A DNA stretch of 64,000 nt from Streptomyces diastatochromogenes. GTDB taxonomy: Bacteria; Actinomycetota; Actinomycetes; Streptomycetales; Streptomycetaceae. This document shows positions 53,871-63,646 of the stretch, piece after piece. Both the position numbers and the translations under genes were made by a program. Position 1 is the first letter of the stretch; every line of letters starts with the position of its first letter. The notes under the pieces are model-generated. The model saw only the letters and a list, made by a program, of their open reading frames with translations, was not told the origin of the DNA and searched no databases. The stretch lies in the NCBI GenBank assembly GCA_026913215.1, contig JAPTYK010000001.1, forward strand, positions 5,332,001-5,396,000. The letters are read 5' to 3'.

Positions 53871-54537
53871 GCCGCGCGCGGGCCGCCCGCACCAGCCTCA
53901 TGTACCGGTCCCAGTCCCAGTGCGGACCGGGATCGGTGTGGTCGGTGCCCTCGACCTCGACGTGCCCGATGATGTGCTCCCGGTCCACGGGTATCCCGTA
54001 CCGGGCGCATATGTCGGCCGTCAGCCGCGCCGAGCCCTCGTACATCGCCGTCGTGAAGTCCTGCGGCCGGTCGACGAAGCCCTCGTGCTCGATGCCGACG
54101 CTCCGCTCGTTCATGTCGCGGTTCCCGGCGTGGAAGGCGACGTCGAGCTCCCGGATCATCTGCGCCACGTGACCGTCCTTGCGGACCACGTAGTGCGCGG
54201 CGGCCCCGTGCGCCGGGTCCTTGAAGACCTTCAGCGCCGAGGCGTAGCCGCCCTGGACGACGTGGATCACGACCCGGTCGATCGGGTAGTCGTCCGGCCG
54301 GTCGGCCCGCCGCCAGTTCGCCCGCGACGCCGCCGTCCACTCGGCGCCCTTGTGGTCGAGCTCGCCCTCGACCCGCTTCTTCTCCATCCCCGGCAGCCGC
54401 CACCAGAGCCGGCCCAGCTCGTCCTTCGCCAGCGCGACCGTGCCCACCGCGGCGGCCGCGCCGCCGATCAGCACGGCCCGGCGCCCCATCCGCCGCCCGC
54501 CCGCCCCGTTCCCCGTGTCCTTCGACGTGCTCCCCAT
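53863..54537 (-). CDS. N-acetylmuramoyl-L-alanine amidase (Amidase_2) with twin-arginine-like signal
   Basis: An intact 224-residue zinc amidase that cuts the peptide from peptidoglycan glycan. The N-terminus MGRRAVLIGGAAAAVGTVALA resembles a Tat signal. The catalytic domain has VVIHVVQGGY (zinc His), the AHYVVRKDGHVAQMI strand, VGIEHEG and IIGHVEVEGTDHTDPGPHWDW (later ligands). ATG at 54537 is chosen; an upstream in-frame GTG near 54558 lacks a ribosome site. It sits head-to-head with mnmA (61 bp between starts). Confidence 0.92.
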   Translation of the reverse strand: MGSTSKDTGNGAGGRRMGRRAVLIGGAAAAVGTVALAKDELGRLWWRLPGMEKKRVEGELDHKGAEWTAASRANWRRADRPDDYPIDRVVIHVVQGGYASALKVFKDPAHGAAAHYVVRKDGHVAQMIRELDVAFHAGNRDMNERSVGIEHEGFVDRPQDFTTAMYEGSARLTADICARYGIPVDREHIIGHVEVEGTDHTDPGPHWDWDRYMRLVRAARARLS

Positions 54538-54598
54538 GCCTGGGAGAACGCTCACTCGCGCGACCGCGGTTCCCGGAGCCCCGTACCCTGGTACCGCT

Positions 54599-55718
54599 AT
54601 GACTAAGACTCCTCTCCGCGTCCTCGCCGCCATGTCGGGCGGAGTGGACTCCGCCGTCGCCGCCGCCCGCGCCGCCGAAGCCGGTCACGACGTCACCGGC
54701 GTGCACCTGGCCCTCTCCGCGAACCCGCAGTCCTTCCGTACGGGAGCCCGCGGCTGTTGCACGATCGAGGACTCGCGCGACGCCCGCCGGGCGGCCGACG
54801 TCATCGGCATCCCCTTCTACGTGTGGGACCTCGCCGAGCGGTTCCGCGAGGACGTCGTCGACGACTTCGTCGCCGAGTACGAGGCGGGCCGCACGCCCAA
54901 CCCGTGCCTGCGCTGCAACGAGAAGATCAAGTTCGCGGCGCTCCTCGACAAGGCGCTCGCCCTCGGCTTCGACGCGGTCTGCACCGGCCACTACGCGACC
55001 GTCGTCCTCAACGAGGACGGCACCCGCGAACTGCACCGGGCCTCCGACATGGCCAAGGACCAGTCGTACGTCCTCGGCGTGCTCGACGAGAAGCAGCTCG
55101 CGCACGCGATGTTCCCGCTCGGCGACACCCTCACCACCAAGGACGAGATCCGGGCCGAGGCCGAGCGGCGCGGGCTCGCGGTCGCGAAGAAGCCCGACAG
55201 CCACGACATCTGCTTCATCGCCGACGGCGACACGCAGGGCTTCCTCGCCGCCCGCCTGGGCAAGGCGGAGGGCGACATCGTCGACGAGTCCGGGACGAAG
55301 ATCGGCAGCCACGAGGGCGCGTACGGCTTCACCATCGGCCAGCGCAAGGGCCTGCGGATCGGCCACCCGGCCGCGGACGGCAAGCCCCGCTACGTCCTCG
55401 ACATCTCGCCCGTGAACAACACCGTCACCGTCGGCCCCGCCGAGGCCCTCGACGTCACCGCCCTCACCGCCATCAAGCCCCGCTGGTGCGGCACCGCCCC
55501 GAGGGCCCCGGCCGCTACACCGCCCAGCTCCGCGCCCACGGCGACGAGACCCCGGTGAGCGCCTCCATGGCGGACGGCGAGCTCCAGGTCACCTTCGACG
55601 CGCCCGTCCGCGGCGTGGCCCCGGCCAGGCGATCGTCCTCTACGACGGCACGCGCGTGGTGGGCTCGGCGACGATCGCGACGACGACCCGCCGCACGACC
55701 GCGCCCGCCCAGGGCTAG
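54599..55718 (+). CDS. mnmA: tRNA-specific 2-thiouridylase MnmA
   Basis: Thiolates U34 of Lys, Glu and Gln tRNAs. 373 residues. P-loop-like AAMSGGVDSAVAAARA, TPNPCLRCNEKIKF (catalytic Cys), GHYATVV, SHDICFIADGDTQGFL (second Cys) and FTIGQRKGLRIG. ATG at 54599. Two one-base losses near 55499 (four C for five) and 55625 scramble the C-terminal beta barrel; corrected, it ends ATIATTTRRTTAPAQG at TAG 55716. The stop falls inside the first unit of a short tandem repeat. Confidence 0.95.
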
Positions 55719-55776
55719 TACTCGCCCCGGGGCCAGTACTCGCCCCAGGGCAGTACTCGCCCCGGGCCTAGTACTC
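55717..55776. repeat. Tandem repeat AGTACTCGCCCCRGGGC, about 3.5 units
   Basis: Units of 17-18 bases start with AGTACTCG at about 55717, 55735, 55752 and 55770. The first unit contains the mnmA stop and the last contains the 3' end of the opposing hydrolase gene. Each unit holds the AGTACT palindrome and a GC-rich half. The intervening units add no codons to either gene under my stop assignments. Probably a slippage expansion of the hydrolase 3' end. Confidence 0.75.
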
Positions 55777-56305
55777 GTCGAGGAAGTCCTCCAGGACCGG
55801 GGCCAGCACGTGCGGGGCCACCTCGTGCGTCTGGCCCGTCAGGGTGCGGTGGCGGGCCCGGGGAGGGCCGCCGACAGGGCGCGGGCGGTCTGCCGGGTCG
55901 CCACCGGGCTCGAACCCCGTCGACGACCAGCACGCGCGCGTGGACCGCCCGTACGAGCCCGGCCGCGAGCGGCTCCGGCTCGTACACGGACACCGCGCCC
56001 ACCGGCAGCCCGGCCGCCGCCCCCGCCAGCGCGAGGGCCCCGCCCGTCTCCGTGCCGTGCACGGCCGCGCCCGGTCCCGCCGCCTCCAGGACGGCCGCCA
56101 GGTCCTCGATCTCCCGCTCCATGAGGGCCGGCCCGCGCCGCTCGTACGTCACGACGGAGAACCGCCGGGCGAGCAGCCCGGCGAGGACCCGCCCGCCGCC
56201 GTCCGCGCCGCCCACCAGCACGACGGGCGGCCCGTCCCCGTACCGCTCGTACGCGATCTCCGTACCGTCCCGCGACACCACACGACCCCTGCGCACCTCG
56301 TCCAT
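55768..56305 (-). CDS. Degenerate, shortened alpha/beta-hydrolase-like protein
   Basis: About 179 residues, some 80 fewer than usual. The N-terminal SRDGTEIAYERYGDGPPVVLVGG and C-terminal VLVVDGGSSPVATRQTARAL and HRTLTGQTHEVAPHVLAPVL match the alpha/beta-hydrolase fold (the latter with its catalytic-type His). The nucleophile elbow, normally GxSxG, reads HGTETGGAL with Glu in place of Ser, and the cap region after VSVYEP is absent. ATG at 56305 is preferred; GTG at 56329 would add 8 residues. Two one-base losses near 55917 and 55860. The Ser-to-Glu change is not at a frameshift, so it is probably real. Confidence 0.72.
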
Positions 56306-56382
56306 GGCAGGGCAGACCGGGGCCGTCACGAAAACTCATCGCCGCCCGCCGGACTTCTTTCGCGACGTCCTACGGTGGGGCC

Positions 56383-56922
56383 ATGAACATCTGCGTCTTC
56401 CTCTCCGCCGCCGACCTCGACGAGCGCTACACCTCCGCCGCCCGCGACTTCGCCACCCGCCTCGGCAAGGCCGGCCACACCCTCGTCTGGGGCGGCTCCG
56501 ACACCGGCCTCATGAAGGTCGTCGCGGACGGCGTCCAGGAGGCCGGCGGCCGGCTCGTCGGCGTCTCCGTCGACTTCCTCGCCCACAAGGCCCGCCCGAA
56601 CGCCGACCAGATGGTCGTCGCCGGCGACCTGGCCGAGCGCAAGGCGCTGCTCCTCGCCAAGTCCGACGCGATCGTGGTCATGGTCGGCGGCACCGGCACC
56701 CTCGACGAGGCCACCGAGATCCTGGAGCTGAAGAAGCACGGCAAGCACTCCAAGCCGGTCGTCCTCCTCAACACGGCGGGCTTCTACGACGGCCTCAAGG
56801 CCCAGTTCCACCGCATGGAGGCCGAGGGCTTCCTCCCGCTCCCCCTCGCCGACCTCGTCTTCTTCGCCGAGGACGGCCCGACGGCCCTCGCCCACCTGGA
56901 GGCGGAGATCGCCGCCCGCTGA
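56383..56922 (+). CDS. LOG-family (Lonely guy) protein
   Basis: An intact 179-residue Rossmann protein of the TIGR00730 kind; family members hydrolyse cytokinin riboside or nucleoside monophosphates to base and ribose 5-phosphate. The signature region reads MVGGTGTLDEATE, with Val where most have Pro (PGGxGTxxE); LVWGGSDTGLMKVVAD is the other conserved element. ATG at 56383. Divergent from the hydrolase remnant, 16 bases ahead of the SDR gene. Confidence 0.88.
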   Translation: MNICVFLSAADLDERYTSAARDFATRLGKAGHTLVWGGSDTGLMKVVADGVQEAGGRLVGVSVDFLAHKARPNADQMVVAGDLAERKALLLAKSDAIVVMVGGTGTLDEATEILELKKHGKHSKPVVLLNTAGFYDGLKAQFHRMEAEGFLPLPLADLVFFAEDGPTALAHLEAEIAAR

Positions 56923-56938
56923 TGCGAGCATGGTGACC

Positions 56939-57628
56939 ATGGCAACTCATGTGATCACCGGAGCCGGTTCCGGCATCGGCGCGGCCGTCGCGCGCCGCCT
57001 GCACGCGCGCGGGGACGAGCTCGTGCTGCACGCGCGCGACGCGGGGCGGGCGAAGGAGCTCGCGGCGCAGTTCCCCGGGGCCCGGACGCTCGTCGGGGAC
57101 CTGGCCGATCCGGACCGGCTGTCCTGGGCCTTCTCGCACCAGAGCCTGCCCGACCGGGTGGACGGCCTGCTGCACATCGCGGGGGTCGTCGACCTCGGGC
57201 CGGTGGGGGAGCTCACCCCGAAGACCTGGCACCACCAGCTGAACGTCAACCTGGTCGCGCCGGCCGAGCTGACCCGGCACTTCCTGCCGCAGCTGCGGGT
57301 CGCGCAGGGCCACGTCGTCTTCGTGAACTCGGGCGCCGGGCTCAACGCGCACGCGGAGTGGGGCGCGTACGCCGCCTCCAAGCACGGGCTGAAGGCCCTG
57401 GCGGACTCGCTGCGCCACGAGGAGCACGGGAACGGCGTGCGGGTCACCTCCGTGTACCCGGGCCGCACCGCCAGCCCCATGCAGGCGAAGGTGCACCAGC
57501 AGGAGGGCAAGGAGTACGACCCGTCCCGCTGGATCGACCCCGAGTCCGTCGCGACGGCGATCATCACCGCGATCGACCTGCCGCGCGACGCGGAGATCAA
57601 CGACCTCACCGTGCGCCCGGGGCGGTAG
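56939..57628 (+). CDS. Short-chain dehydrogenase/reductase
   Basis: An intact 229-residue classical SDR: cofactor motif TGAGSGIGAAVARRL, NSGAG in place of NNAG, and catalytic Ser with YAASKHGLKAL (Tyr and Lys). ATG at 56939 chosen over ATG at 56930 because it places the glycine motif at the usual distance (MATHVITGAGSGIG). Two bases separate its stop from the MetE-like GTG, so they are cotranscribed. Substrate unknown. Confidence 0.9.
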   Translation: MATHVITGAGSGIGAAVARRLHARGDELVLHARDAGRAKELAAQFPGARTLVGDLADPDRLSWAFSHQSLPDRVDGLLHIAGVVDLGPVGELTPKTWHHQLNVNLVAPAELTRHFLPQLRVAQGHVVFVNSGAGLNAHAEWGAYAASKHGLKALADSLRHEEHGNGVRVTSVYPGRTASPMQAKVHQQEGKEYDPSRWIDPESVATAIITAIDLPRDAEINDLTVRPGR

Positions 57629-57630
57629 AC

Positions 57631-58628
57631 GTGGACGACACGAAGCTCTTCGGCCCGGCCACCGGGGTCGGGTCCCTGCCCGGGGGCGACGCCCGCGAGG
57701 CCGCCAAGACCGTCACCGGGTCCTTCGAGGACTTCCCGTTCCTCGCGGAGCTGCCCGCGCGCGGCCCCGGCGCCGACATGATCGGCCGGACCCTCGGGAT
57801 GCTCGTCGACCTGTACGCGCACGTGGAGCCGAGCGGCTGGCGGATCAGCGACCGGCCGGGCCGCGACACCAAGCGGGCCCGCTCCTGGCTGGGGAGGACC
57901 TCGACGCCCTGGAGGAGTTCACCCAGGGGTACGAGGGCCCGCTCAAGGTCCAGGCGGTGGGGCCGTGGACGCTCGCCGCCGCCCTGGAGCTGCGCGGCGG
58001 CGAGGCCGCCCTCGGCGACGCGGGCGCGTGCCGGGACCTGGCCGCGTCCCTCGCCGAGGGGCTGCGCGAGCACCTCGCGGACGTCTCCAAGAGGGTTCCC
58101 GGGGCCCGGATCGTGCTCCAGCTCGACGAGCCCTCGCTCATCGCCGTCCTGCGCGGGCAGATCCGCACCGCCAGCGGCTACCGCACCCACCGGGCCGTCG
58201 ACCGGCAGGTCGTGGAGAGCGCCCTGCGGGACGTCATGGCCGTGCACGACGGGCCGGTGATCGTCCATTCCTGCGCGCCCGACGTGCCGTTCGCCCTGCT
58301 GCGTCGCGCCGGGGCCGCGGGCATCTCGTTCGATTTCTCGCTTCTCACCGAACGTGACGAGGAGCCGATCGGCGAGGCCGTGGAGGCCGGCACGAAGCTC
58401 TTCGCCGGTGTGGTGCCGTCCACCGACACGGCATTGTCGGACCCGGGCGGTAGCGTCATGGGTGTCAGGACGCTGTGGCGCAGGCTGGGGCTGAATCCGG
58501 GGGCTCTCGCGGAGTCCGTGGTCGTCACGCCCACGTGCGGGCTCGCGGGTGCTTCGCCCGCCCATGCCCGTGCGGCGCTCGCCCACTGCGTCAGAGCGGC
58601 ACGGTCGCTCGCGGACAACCCTGAGTAA
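57631..58628 (+). CDS. MetE C-terminal-domain-like protein (B12-independent methionine synthase fold)
   Basis: About 332 residues, a single UROD/MetE barrel. Zinc-ligand type motifs VIVHSCAPDVPF (His and Cys) and TPTCGLAGASP (Cys) are present, as in MetE C-terminal domains, but the N-terminal MetE half is absent, so the methyl donor probably differs from that of full-length MetE. GTG at 57631, one frameshift near 57895 (after RSWLG). It lies 15 bases ahead of ligA. Confidence 0.85.
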
Positions 58629-58643
58629 CGGGAGGACGAAACG

Positions 58644-60824
58644 GTGGCAGTCGAACAGGGGGCCCTGCCCGCCCAGGCACGGGAGAAGCACGCCGAGCTG
58701 GCCGAGCAGGTCGAGGAGCACCGCTTCCGGTACTACGTGAAGGACCAGCCGGTCATCAGCGACGGCGAGTTCGACAAGCTCCTGCGCGCGCTGGAAGCGC
58801 TGGAGGAGGAGTATCCGGAGCTGCGGACGCCGGACTCGCCGACCCAGAAGGTCGCCGGGCAGTACGCGACCGAGTTCACGGCCGTCCAGCACCGGGAGCG
58901 GATGCTCTCCCTGGACAACGCCTTCGACGAGGAGGAGCTCGCCACCTGGGCCGAGCGCGTCGCGCGGGACGTCGGCACGCCCGACTTCCACTACCTGTGC
59001 GAGCTCAAGGTCGACGGCCTCGCCGTGAACCTCACGTACGAGCACGGGCGGCTGACCCGCGCCGCCACCCGGGGCGACGGCCGCACCGGCGAGGACATCA
59101 CGCCCAACGTCCGGACGATCGCCGACATCCCGGAGCGCCTCAAGGGCGACCGCGTCCCGGACCTGGTGGAGATCCGGGGCGAGGTCTACTTCCCGATGGA
59201 GGCCTTCGAGGGGCTCAACGCCCGTCTGGTGGAGGCCGGCGACAAGCCCTTCGCCAACCCGAGGAACGCGGCGGCCGGTTCGCTGCGGCAGAAGGACCCG
59301 AAGGTCACCGCCTCCCGCCCGCTCCACATGGTGGTGCACGGCATCGGCGCCCGCGAGGGCTTCGACATCGACTGCCTGTCGCACGCGTACGAGCTGCTGC
59401 GCGAGTGGGGCCTGCCCACCGCCCGGCACAACAAGGTCGTCGACTCCCTCGACGGGGTGCGGGAGTTCATCGCGTACTTCGGGGAGAACCGGCACTCCGT
59501 GGAGCACGAGATCGACGGCGTCGTCGTCAAGCTCGACGAGATCCCGCTCCAGGGCCGGCTGGGCTCCACCGCGCGCGCCCCGCGCTGGGCGATCGCCTGG
59601 AAGTACGCGCCGGAGGAGGTCAACACCAAGCTGGTCGACATCAAGGTCGGCGTCGGCCGCACCGGGCGCGTCACGCCGTACGCCCAGGTCGAGCCGGTGA
59701 CGGTGGCGGGCTCCGAGGTCGAGTTCGCGACCCTGCACAACCAGGAGGTCGTGAAGGCCAAGGGCGTGCTGATCGGCGACACGGTCGTGCTGCGCAAGGC
59801 CGGTGACGTGATCCCGGAGATCCTCGGGCCGGTCGCCGACCTGCGGGACGGCACCGAGCGGGAGTTCGTGATGCCCGCCGAGTGCCCGGAGTGCGGGACG
59901 CCGCTGAAGGCCATGAAGGAGGGCGACATCGACCTCCGCTGCCCGAACGCCCGGACCTGCCCGGCGCAGCTGCGCGAGCGGCTGTTCTTCCTGGCCGGAC
60001 GGCAGTGCCTGGACATCGAGAACTTCGGCGCGGTGGCGGCGGCGGCCCTGACCCGCCCCCTGGAGCCGGCCGAGCCGCCGCTCGTGGACGAGGGCGACCT
60101 CTTCGACCTCACCATCGAGCAGCTGCTGCCGATCAAGGCGTACGTCCTCGACGCGGACAGCGGGCTGCCCAAGCGGGACCCGAAGACCGGCGAGGAGAAG
60201 ATCGTCACGGTCTTCGCCAACCAGAAGGGCGAGCCGAAGAAGAACGCGCTCGCGATGCTGGAGAACATCGCGGCGGCGAAGACCCGCCCGCTCGCCCGCT
60301 TCCTCAACGGGCTCTCCATCCGGCACGTGGGGCCGGTCGCGGCCGAGGCGCTGGCCCGTGAGTTCCGCTCCCTGGAGCGGATCGAGCAGGCGAGCGAGGA
60401 GGAGCTCGCGGCCGTCGACGGCGTCGGCGGGATCATCGCGGCCGCCGTGAAGCAGTGGTTCTCGGAGGAGTGGCACCGCGAGATCGTGCGCAAGTGGCGC
60501 GAGGCCGGAGTGAGCCTGGAGGACGAGGGGGCCGGAGAGGACGAGGGGCCGCGTCCGCTGGAAGGGCTGACGGTCGTGGTGACCGGCACCCTGGAGAAGT
60601 TCACCAGGGATGGCGCAAAAGAGTCGCTCCAGCGGCTCGGAGCGAAGGTGACCGGTTCCGTTTCGAAGAAGACCTCCTTCGTCGTGGTGGGTGAAAACCC
60701 TGGTTCGAAGTACGACAAGGCGATGCAGCTGAAGGTTCCGGTTCTCGACGAGGAGGGCTTCTCCGTCCTGCTCGAACAGGGGCCCGAGGCGGCTCGTGAG
60801 GCCGCGGTGCCCGTCGCCGAGTAG
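58644..60824 (+). CDS. ligA: NAD-dependent DNA ligase LigA
   Basis: An intact 726-residue essential ligase joining Okazaki fragments. Domain order: Ia (YYVKDQPVISDGEFDKLLRAL), adenylation with K122 in CELKVDGLAV, OB fold, zinc finger (ECPECG then LRCPNARTC), HhH domain, and C-terminal BRCT (LTVVVTGTLEKFTRDGAKE). A roughly 25-residue acidic linker precedes BRCT. GTG at 58644 with GGGAGG upstream. Its clean 2.2-kb frame shows that sequence damage here is not uniform. Confidence 0.98.
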   Translation: MAVEQGALPAQAREKHAELAEQVEEHRFRYYVKDQPVISDGEFDKLLRALEALEEEYPELRTPDSPTQKVAGQYATEFTAVQHRERMLSLDNAFDEEELATWAERVARDVGTPDFHYLCELKVDGLAVNLTYEHGRLTRAATRGDGRTGEDITPNVRTIADIPERLKGDRVPDLVEIRGEVYFPMEAFEGLNARLVEAGDKPFANPRNAAAGSLRQKDPKVTASRPLHMVVHGIGAREGFDIDCLSHAYELLREWGLPTARHNKVVDSLDGVREFIAYFGENRHSVEHEIDGVVVKLDEIPLQGRLGSTARAPRWAIAWKYAPEEVNTKLVDIKVGVGRTGRVTPYAQVEPVTVAGSEVEFATLHNQEVVKAKGVLIGDTVVLRKAGDVIPEILGPVADLRDGTEREFVMPAECPECGTPLKAMKEGDIDLRCPNARTCPAQLRERLFFLAGRQCLDIENFGAVAAAALTRPLEPAEPPLVDEGDLFDLTIEQLLPIKAYVLDADSGLPKRDPKTGEEKIVTVFANQKGEPKKNALAMLENIAAAKTRPLARFLNGLSIRHVGPVAAEALAREFRSLERIEQASEEELAAVDGVGGIIAAAVKQWFSEEWHREIVRKWREAGVSLEDEGAGEDEGPRPLEGLTVVVTGTLEKFTRDGAKESLQRLGAKVTGSVSKKTSFVVVGENPGSKYDKAMQLKVPVLDEEGFSVLLEQGPEAAREAAVPVAE

Positions 60825-61143
60825 CCCCCCGGACCCCTGCGGAAGCTCACCCGTTCGGCGCATACCAGATCGTTACGGGTGGGCTGGTCGCATTCGGGCA
60901 AGAGAGGAGAGCGCTGCCCGTCGGGGCCCTCGGCGGCCTAGTGTGGTGACCGTGCGTCCAGTCCTGCACGCCCGCACGAGGGCTCTGCCGGTCGTGGCGT
61001 CAGGACAACGGACCCGTGCCTCCGGGACGGCCGCCCGCCGGCGGCCGCGCGCCGGACGACGGACGGGGCCGGACGACGGTACGGCCGCGCCGGACGCGGC
61101 CCATCGCACACCGACGGCACCGCCGCCTGTGAGAGGGACGGGA
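60825..61143 (+). promoter_or_regulatory. ligA-rmdB intergenic region
   Basis: A 319-bp interval. The first 100 bases have lower GC (cgcataccagatcgttacgg), where an rmdB promoter could lie. From about 60944 an open frame in phase with rmdB could add some 65 Arg/Thr/Ala-rich residues, but these look like GC-frame noise and lack a ribosome site, so I leave them out. No terminator hairpin after ligA is obvious. Confidence 0.5.
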
Positions 61144-63251
61144 ATGGAACCGACCGAGACGCCGCCCCGGTCCCACGGCCGCAGGGCCGTGTGGTCCCCT
61201 GGGCTCCTCCTCCCGGCTGCCCGCAGCCGTGGTGGGCATCGCCGCCGTCGTGCTCGCCGCAGGGCTCCAGCGAGCCCTGAGCGGCGGCCACGGCCTCTTC
61301 CCGGCGGCGCCGCCGGCTGGTCCCTCGCCGTCCTCACCGGCCTCATCGTCGGCCATCTGGTGGCCCTCGGCCGGGACCGCTGGTGGGGCGGCACCGGCTC
61401 CGGCGCCGCCCTCACCCTCGCCGTCCTCCTGCTGTACGGCTGGGTGCCCGCAGGACTCGTCTCGCTGACCGTCGTCGCCCTCGTCGGCGCCGCCCGCCGG
61501 CACCGCTGGCGCCAGAGCCTGCTGCACGGCGCCGCCGACGTCCTCGGGGTCGGCGCCGCCGCCCTCCTCCTCGCCCTCTTCGGCGACGTGCCGACCGTCG
61601 AGCAGCCCTGGCACCCCCTCGGCTGGACGCTCGGCGACCTCCCGAGGTCGTCCTCGCCGCCGGCACCTACCTCGCGGTCACCCGCCTCCTCCTCTGGTAC
61701 ACGCTCGCCCCCAGGGCCGCGGACTGCCCACGATCGCCCGCACCGCCCTCCTGCGGCAGGGCCTCGTCGCCGTCGCCCTGCTCGGCATCGCCCCGCTCAT
61801 CTGCGTCGTCGCCGCCACCCGGCCGGTCCTCCTGCCGCTCTTCGCGGTCCCCCTCATCGCCCTCGACTCCACCCTCTGGATCGCCCGCGCCCGCGCCGAG
61901 GAACAGCTCCGCGACCCGCTCACCGGGCTCCCCAACCGCCAGTGGCTCCTGGAGCGGGCCTGGACCGCCCTGGAGGAGGCCGAGGGCGAAGGCGCCCGCG
62001 CCGCCCTCGTCCTCATCGACCTCGACCGCTTCCGCTCGGTCAACGACACCCTCGGCCACCTCGCCGGCGACCGGCTGCTCCTCCAGATCGCCGACCGGCT
62101 CCGCCTCGCCCTGCCCCGCGGCGCCGAGGCCGCCCGGCTCGGCGGCGACGAGTTCGCCGTCCTGCTGCCCACCTGCGACTCCACCACCAGCGCCCAGCGC
62201 GTCGCCCGCCACCTCGTCGCCGAGCTGTCCTCCCGCTCGACCTCGACGGGCTCACCCTCGTCCTGGAGGCCAGCGCCGGCGTCGCCGTCTTCCCCGACCA
62301 CGCCCTCGACGCCGAGGGCCTGCTGCGCCGCGCCGACGTCGCCATGTACCAGGCCAAGCGCGACCGCACCGGCGTCGAGGTCTACGAGTCCAAGCGCGAC
62401 TCCAACACCCCCGACCGGCTCGGCCTCCTCGGCGACCTCCGCCGCGCCCTCGACGCCGGCGAGGTCGAACTCCACTACCAGCCCAAGGTCCGCTTCGACG
62501 GCCAGGTCGCCGGCCTCGAAGCCCTCGTCCGCTGGGTCCACCCCGAGCGCGGCAAGGTCCCGCCGGACGAGTTCATCGCCATCGCCGAGTCCTCCGGCCT
62601 CATGCCCCACCTCACCGAGTACGTCCTGGAGACCGCCCTCGCCCAGGTCGCCCGCTGGCGCGCCCAGGGCCTCAACGTCCCGGTCGCCGTCAACGTCTCG
62701 CCGCGCGACGTCCACACCCCGGCTTCGCCGGAGCCGTCGCCGCCCGCCTCGCCCGCCACGGCGTCCCGGCCGGCGCCCTCCAGCTGGAGATAACGGAGCA
62801 CGTGCTCCTGGAGGACCCCCAGCGGGCCGCCGACACGCTGAACGGCCTCACCGGCCACGGCGTCAAGATGTCCCTGGACGACTTCGGCACCGGCTACTCC
62901 TCCCTCGTCCACCTGCGCCGCCTGCCCGTCAGCGAGCTGAAGATCGACCGCTCGTTCGTGGCGCGGCTCGCCGTCGACACCGAGGACGCCGAGATCGTCC
63001 GCTGCACCGTCGACCTCGCCCACTCCCTCGGCCTCCTCGTCGTCGCCGAGGGCGTCGAGGACGACGAGACCTGGGAGCGCCTGCGCGACCTGGGCTGCGA
63101 CGCCGTCCAGGGCTGGCTGGTCGCCGCCGCCATGCCGCCCGGCGAGGCCACCGCCTGGCTCCTCGCCCGCGGCGAGCACGGCTGGCGCCGCCCCGCCGAC
63201 ATCGCCGCCCAGGTCGACCTGGACCACCCTTCGGGCCAGGTCGTGCAGTGA
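61144..63251 (+). CDS. rmdB: Membrane c-di-GMP enzyme RmdB (GGDEF-EAL), frameshifted
   Basis: About 704 residues. An N-terminal membrane region has about six helices (WSLAVLTGLIVGHLVAL, ALTLAVLLLYGWVPAGL). A GGDEF domain with intact RLGGDEFAVLL follows, then an EAL domain with LEALVRWVHPERG, DDFGTGYSS, KIDRSF and VAEGVE. All signature residues for both synthesis and breakdown are present; S. coelicolor RmdB, between ligA and gatC as here, is reported as a phosphodiesterase affecting development. ATG at 61144 with GGGACGGGA upstream. About seven one-base losses (near 61210, 61310, 61648, 61718, 62237, 62718 and one more). Name assigned by synteny and domains. Confidence 0.9.
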
Positions 63252-63343
63252 GCCTCGCCCTCCGGGGCAAACCGTTTAACGGGCAGCGGCACCGGCGCCA
63301 TAGGATGGTCCGACACCATCAAGCTCACCCCGTGAGGAACCGC

Positions 63344-63640
63344 ATGCCTGGCATCACGCGCGAGGAGGTCGCCCACCTCGCACGGCTGGCGCGTCTGGAG
63401 CTGAAGGGCGAAGAACTCGATCACTTCGCCGGTCAGCTGGACGACATCATCGGCGCGGTCGCCCGCGTCGCCGAGGTCGCCGACCAAGACGTACCGCCGA
63501 CCTCCCACCCGCTGCCGCTGACCAATGTCATGCGCGCGGACGAGGTCCGTCCGTCGCTCACCCCCGAGCAGGCGCTCTCCGGCGCCCCGGCCCAGGAGCA
63601 GCAGCGTTTCAAGGTGCCGCAGATCCTGGGGGAGGACTAA
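63344..63640 (+). CDS. gatC: Asp/Glu-tRNA amidotransferase subunit GatC
   Basis: An intact 98-residue small subunit that steadies GatA and contacts GatB: MPGITREEVAHLARLARLEL and VPPTSHPLPLTNVMRADEVRPSL are diagnostic. ATG at 63344 with GTGAGGAA upstream. Six bases separate it from gatA. Confidence 0.97.
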   Translation: MPGITREEVAHLARLARLELKGEELDHFAGQLDDIIGAVARVAEVADQDVPPTSHPLPLTNVMRADEVRPSLTPEQALSGAPAQEQQRFKVPQILGED

Positions 63641-63646
63641 GAAGTC

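Noticed and set aside
55715..55767. Extension of the hydrolase remnant through the tandem repeats (GEYW units)
   Set aside because: After correcting the two run deletions the phase meets a stop at 55768; the longer frame uses the wrong phase.
57606..60863. A 1085-codon frame antisense to ligA and the MetE-like gene
   Set aside because: Leu/Arg/Val/His low-complexity shadow of intact sense genes; no motif or ribosome site.
60944..61143. A 65-residue N-terminal extension of RmdB from an upstream GTG
   Set aside because: Arg/Ala/Thr-rich without a helix or ribosome site; the ATG at 61144 has a better site and places the membrane region at the N-terminus.
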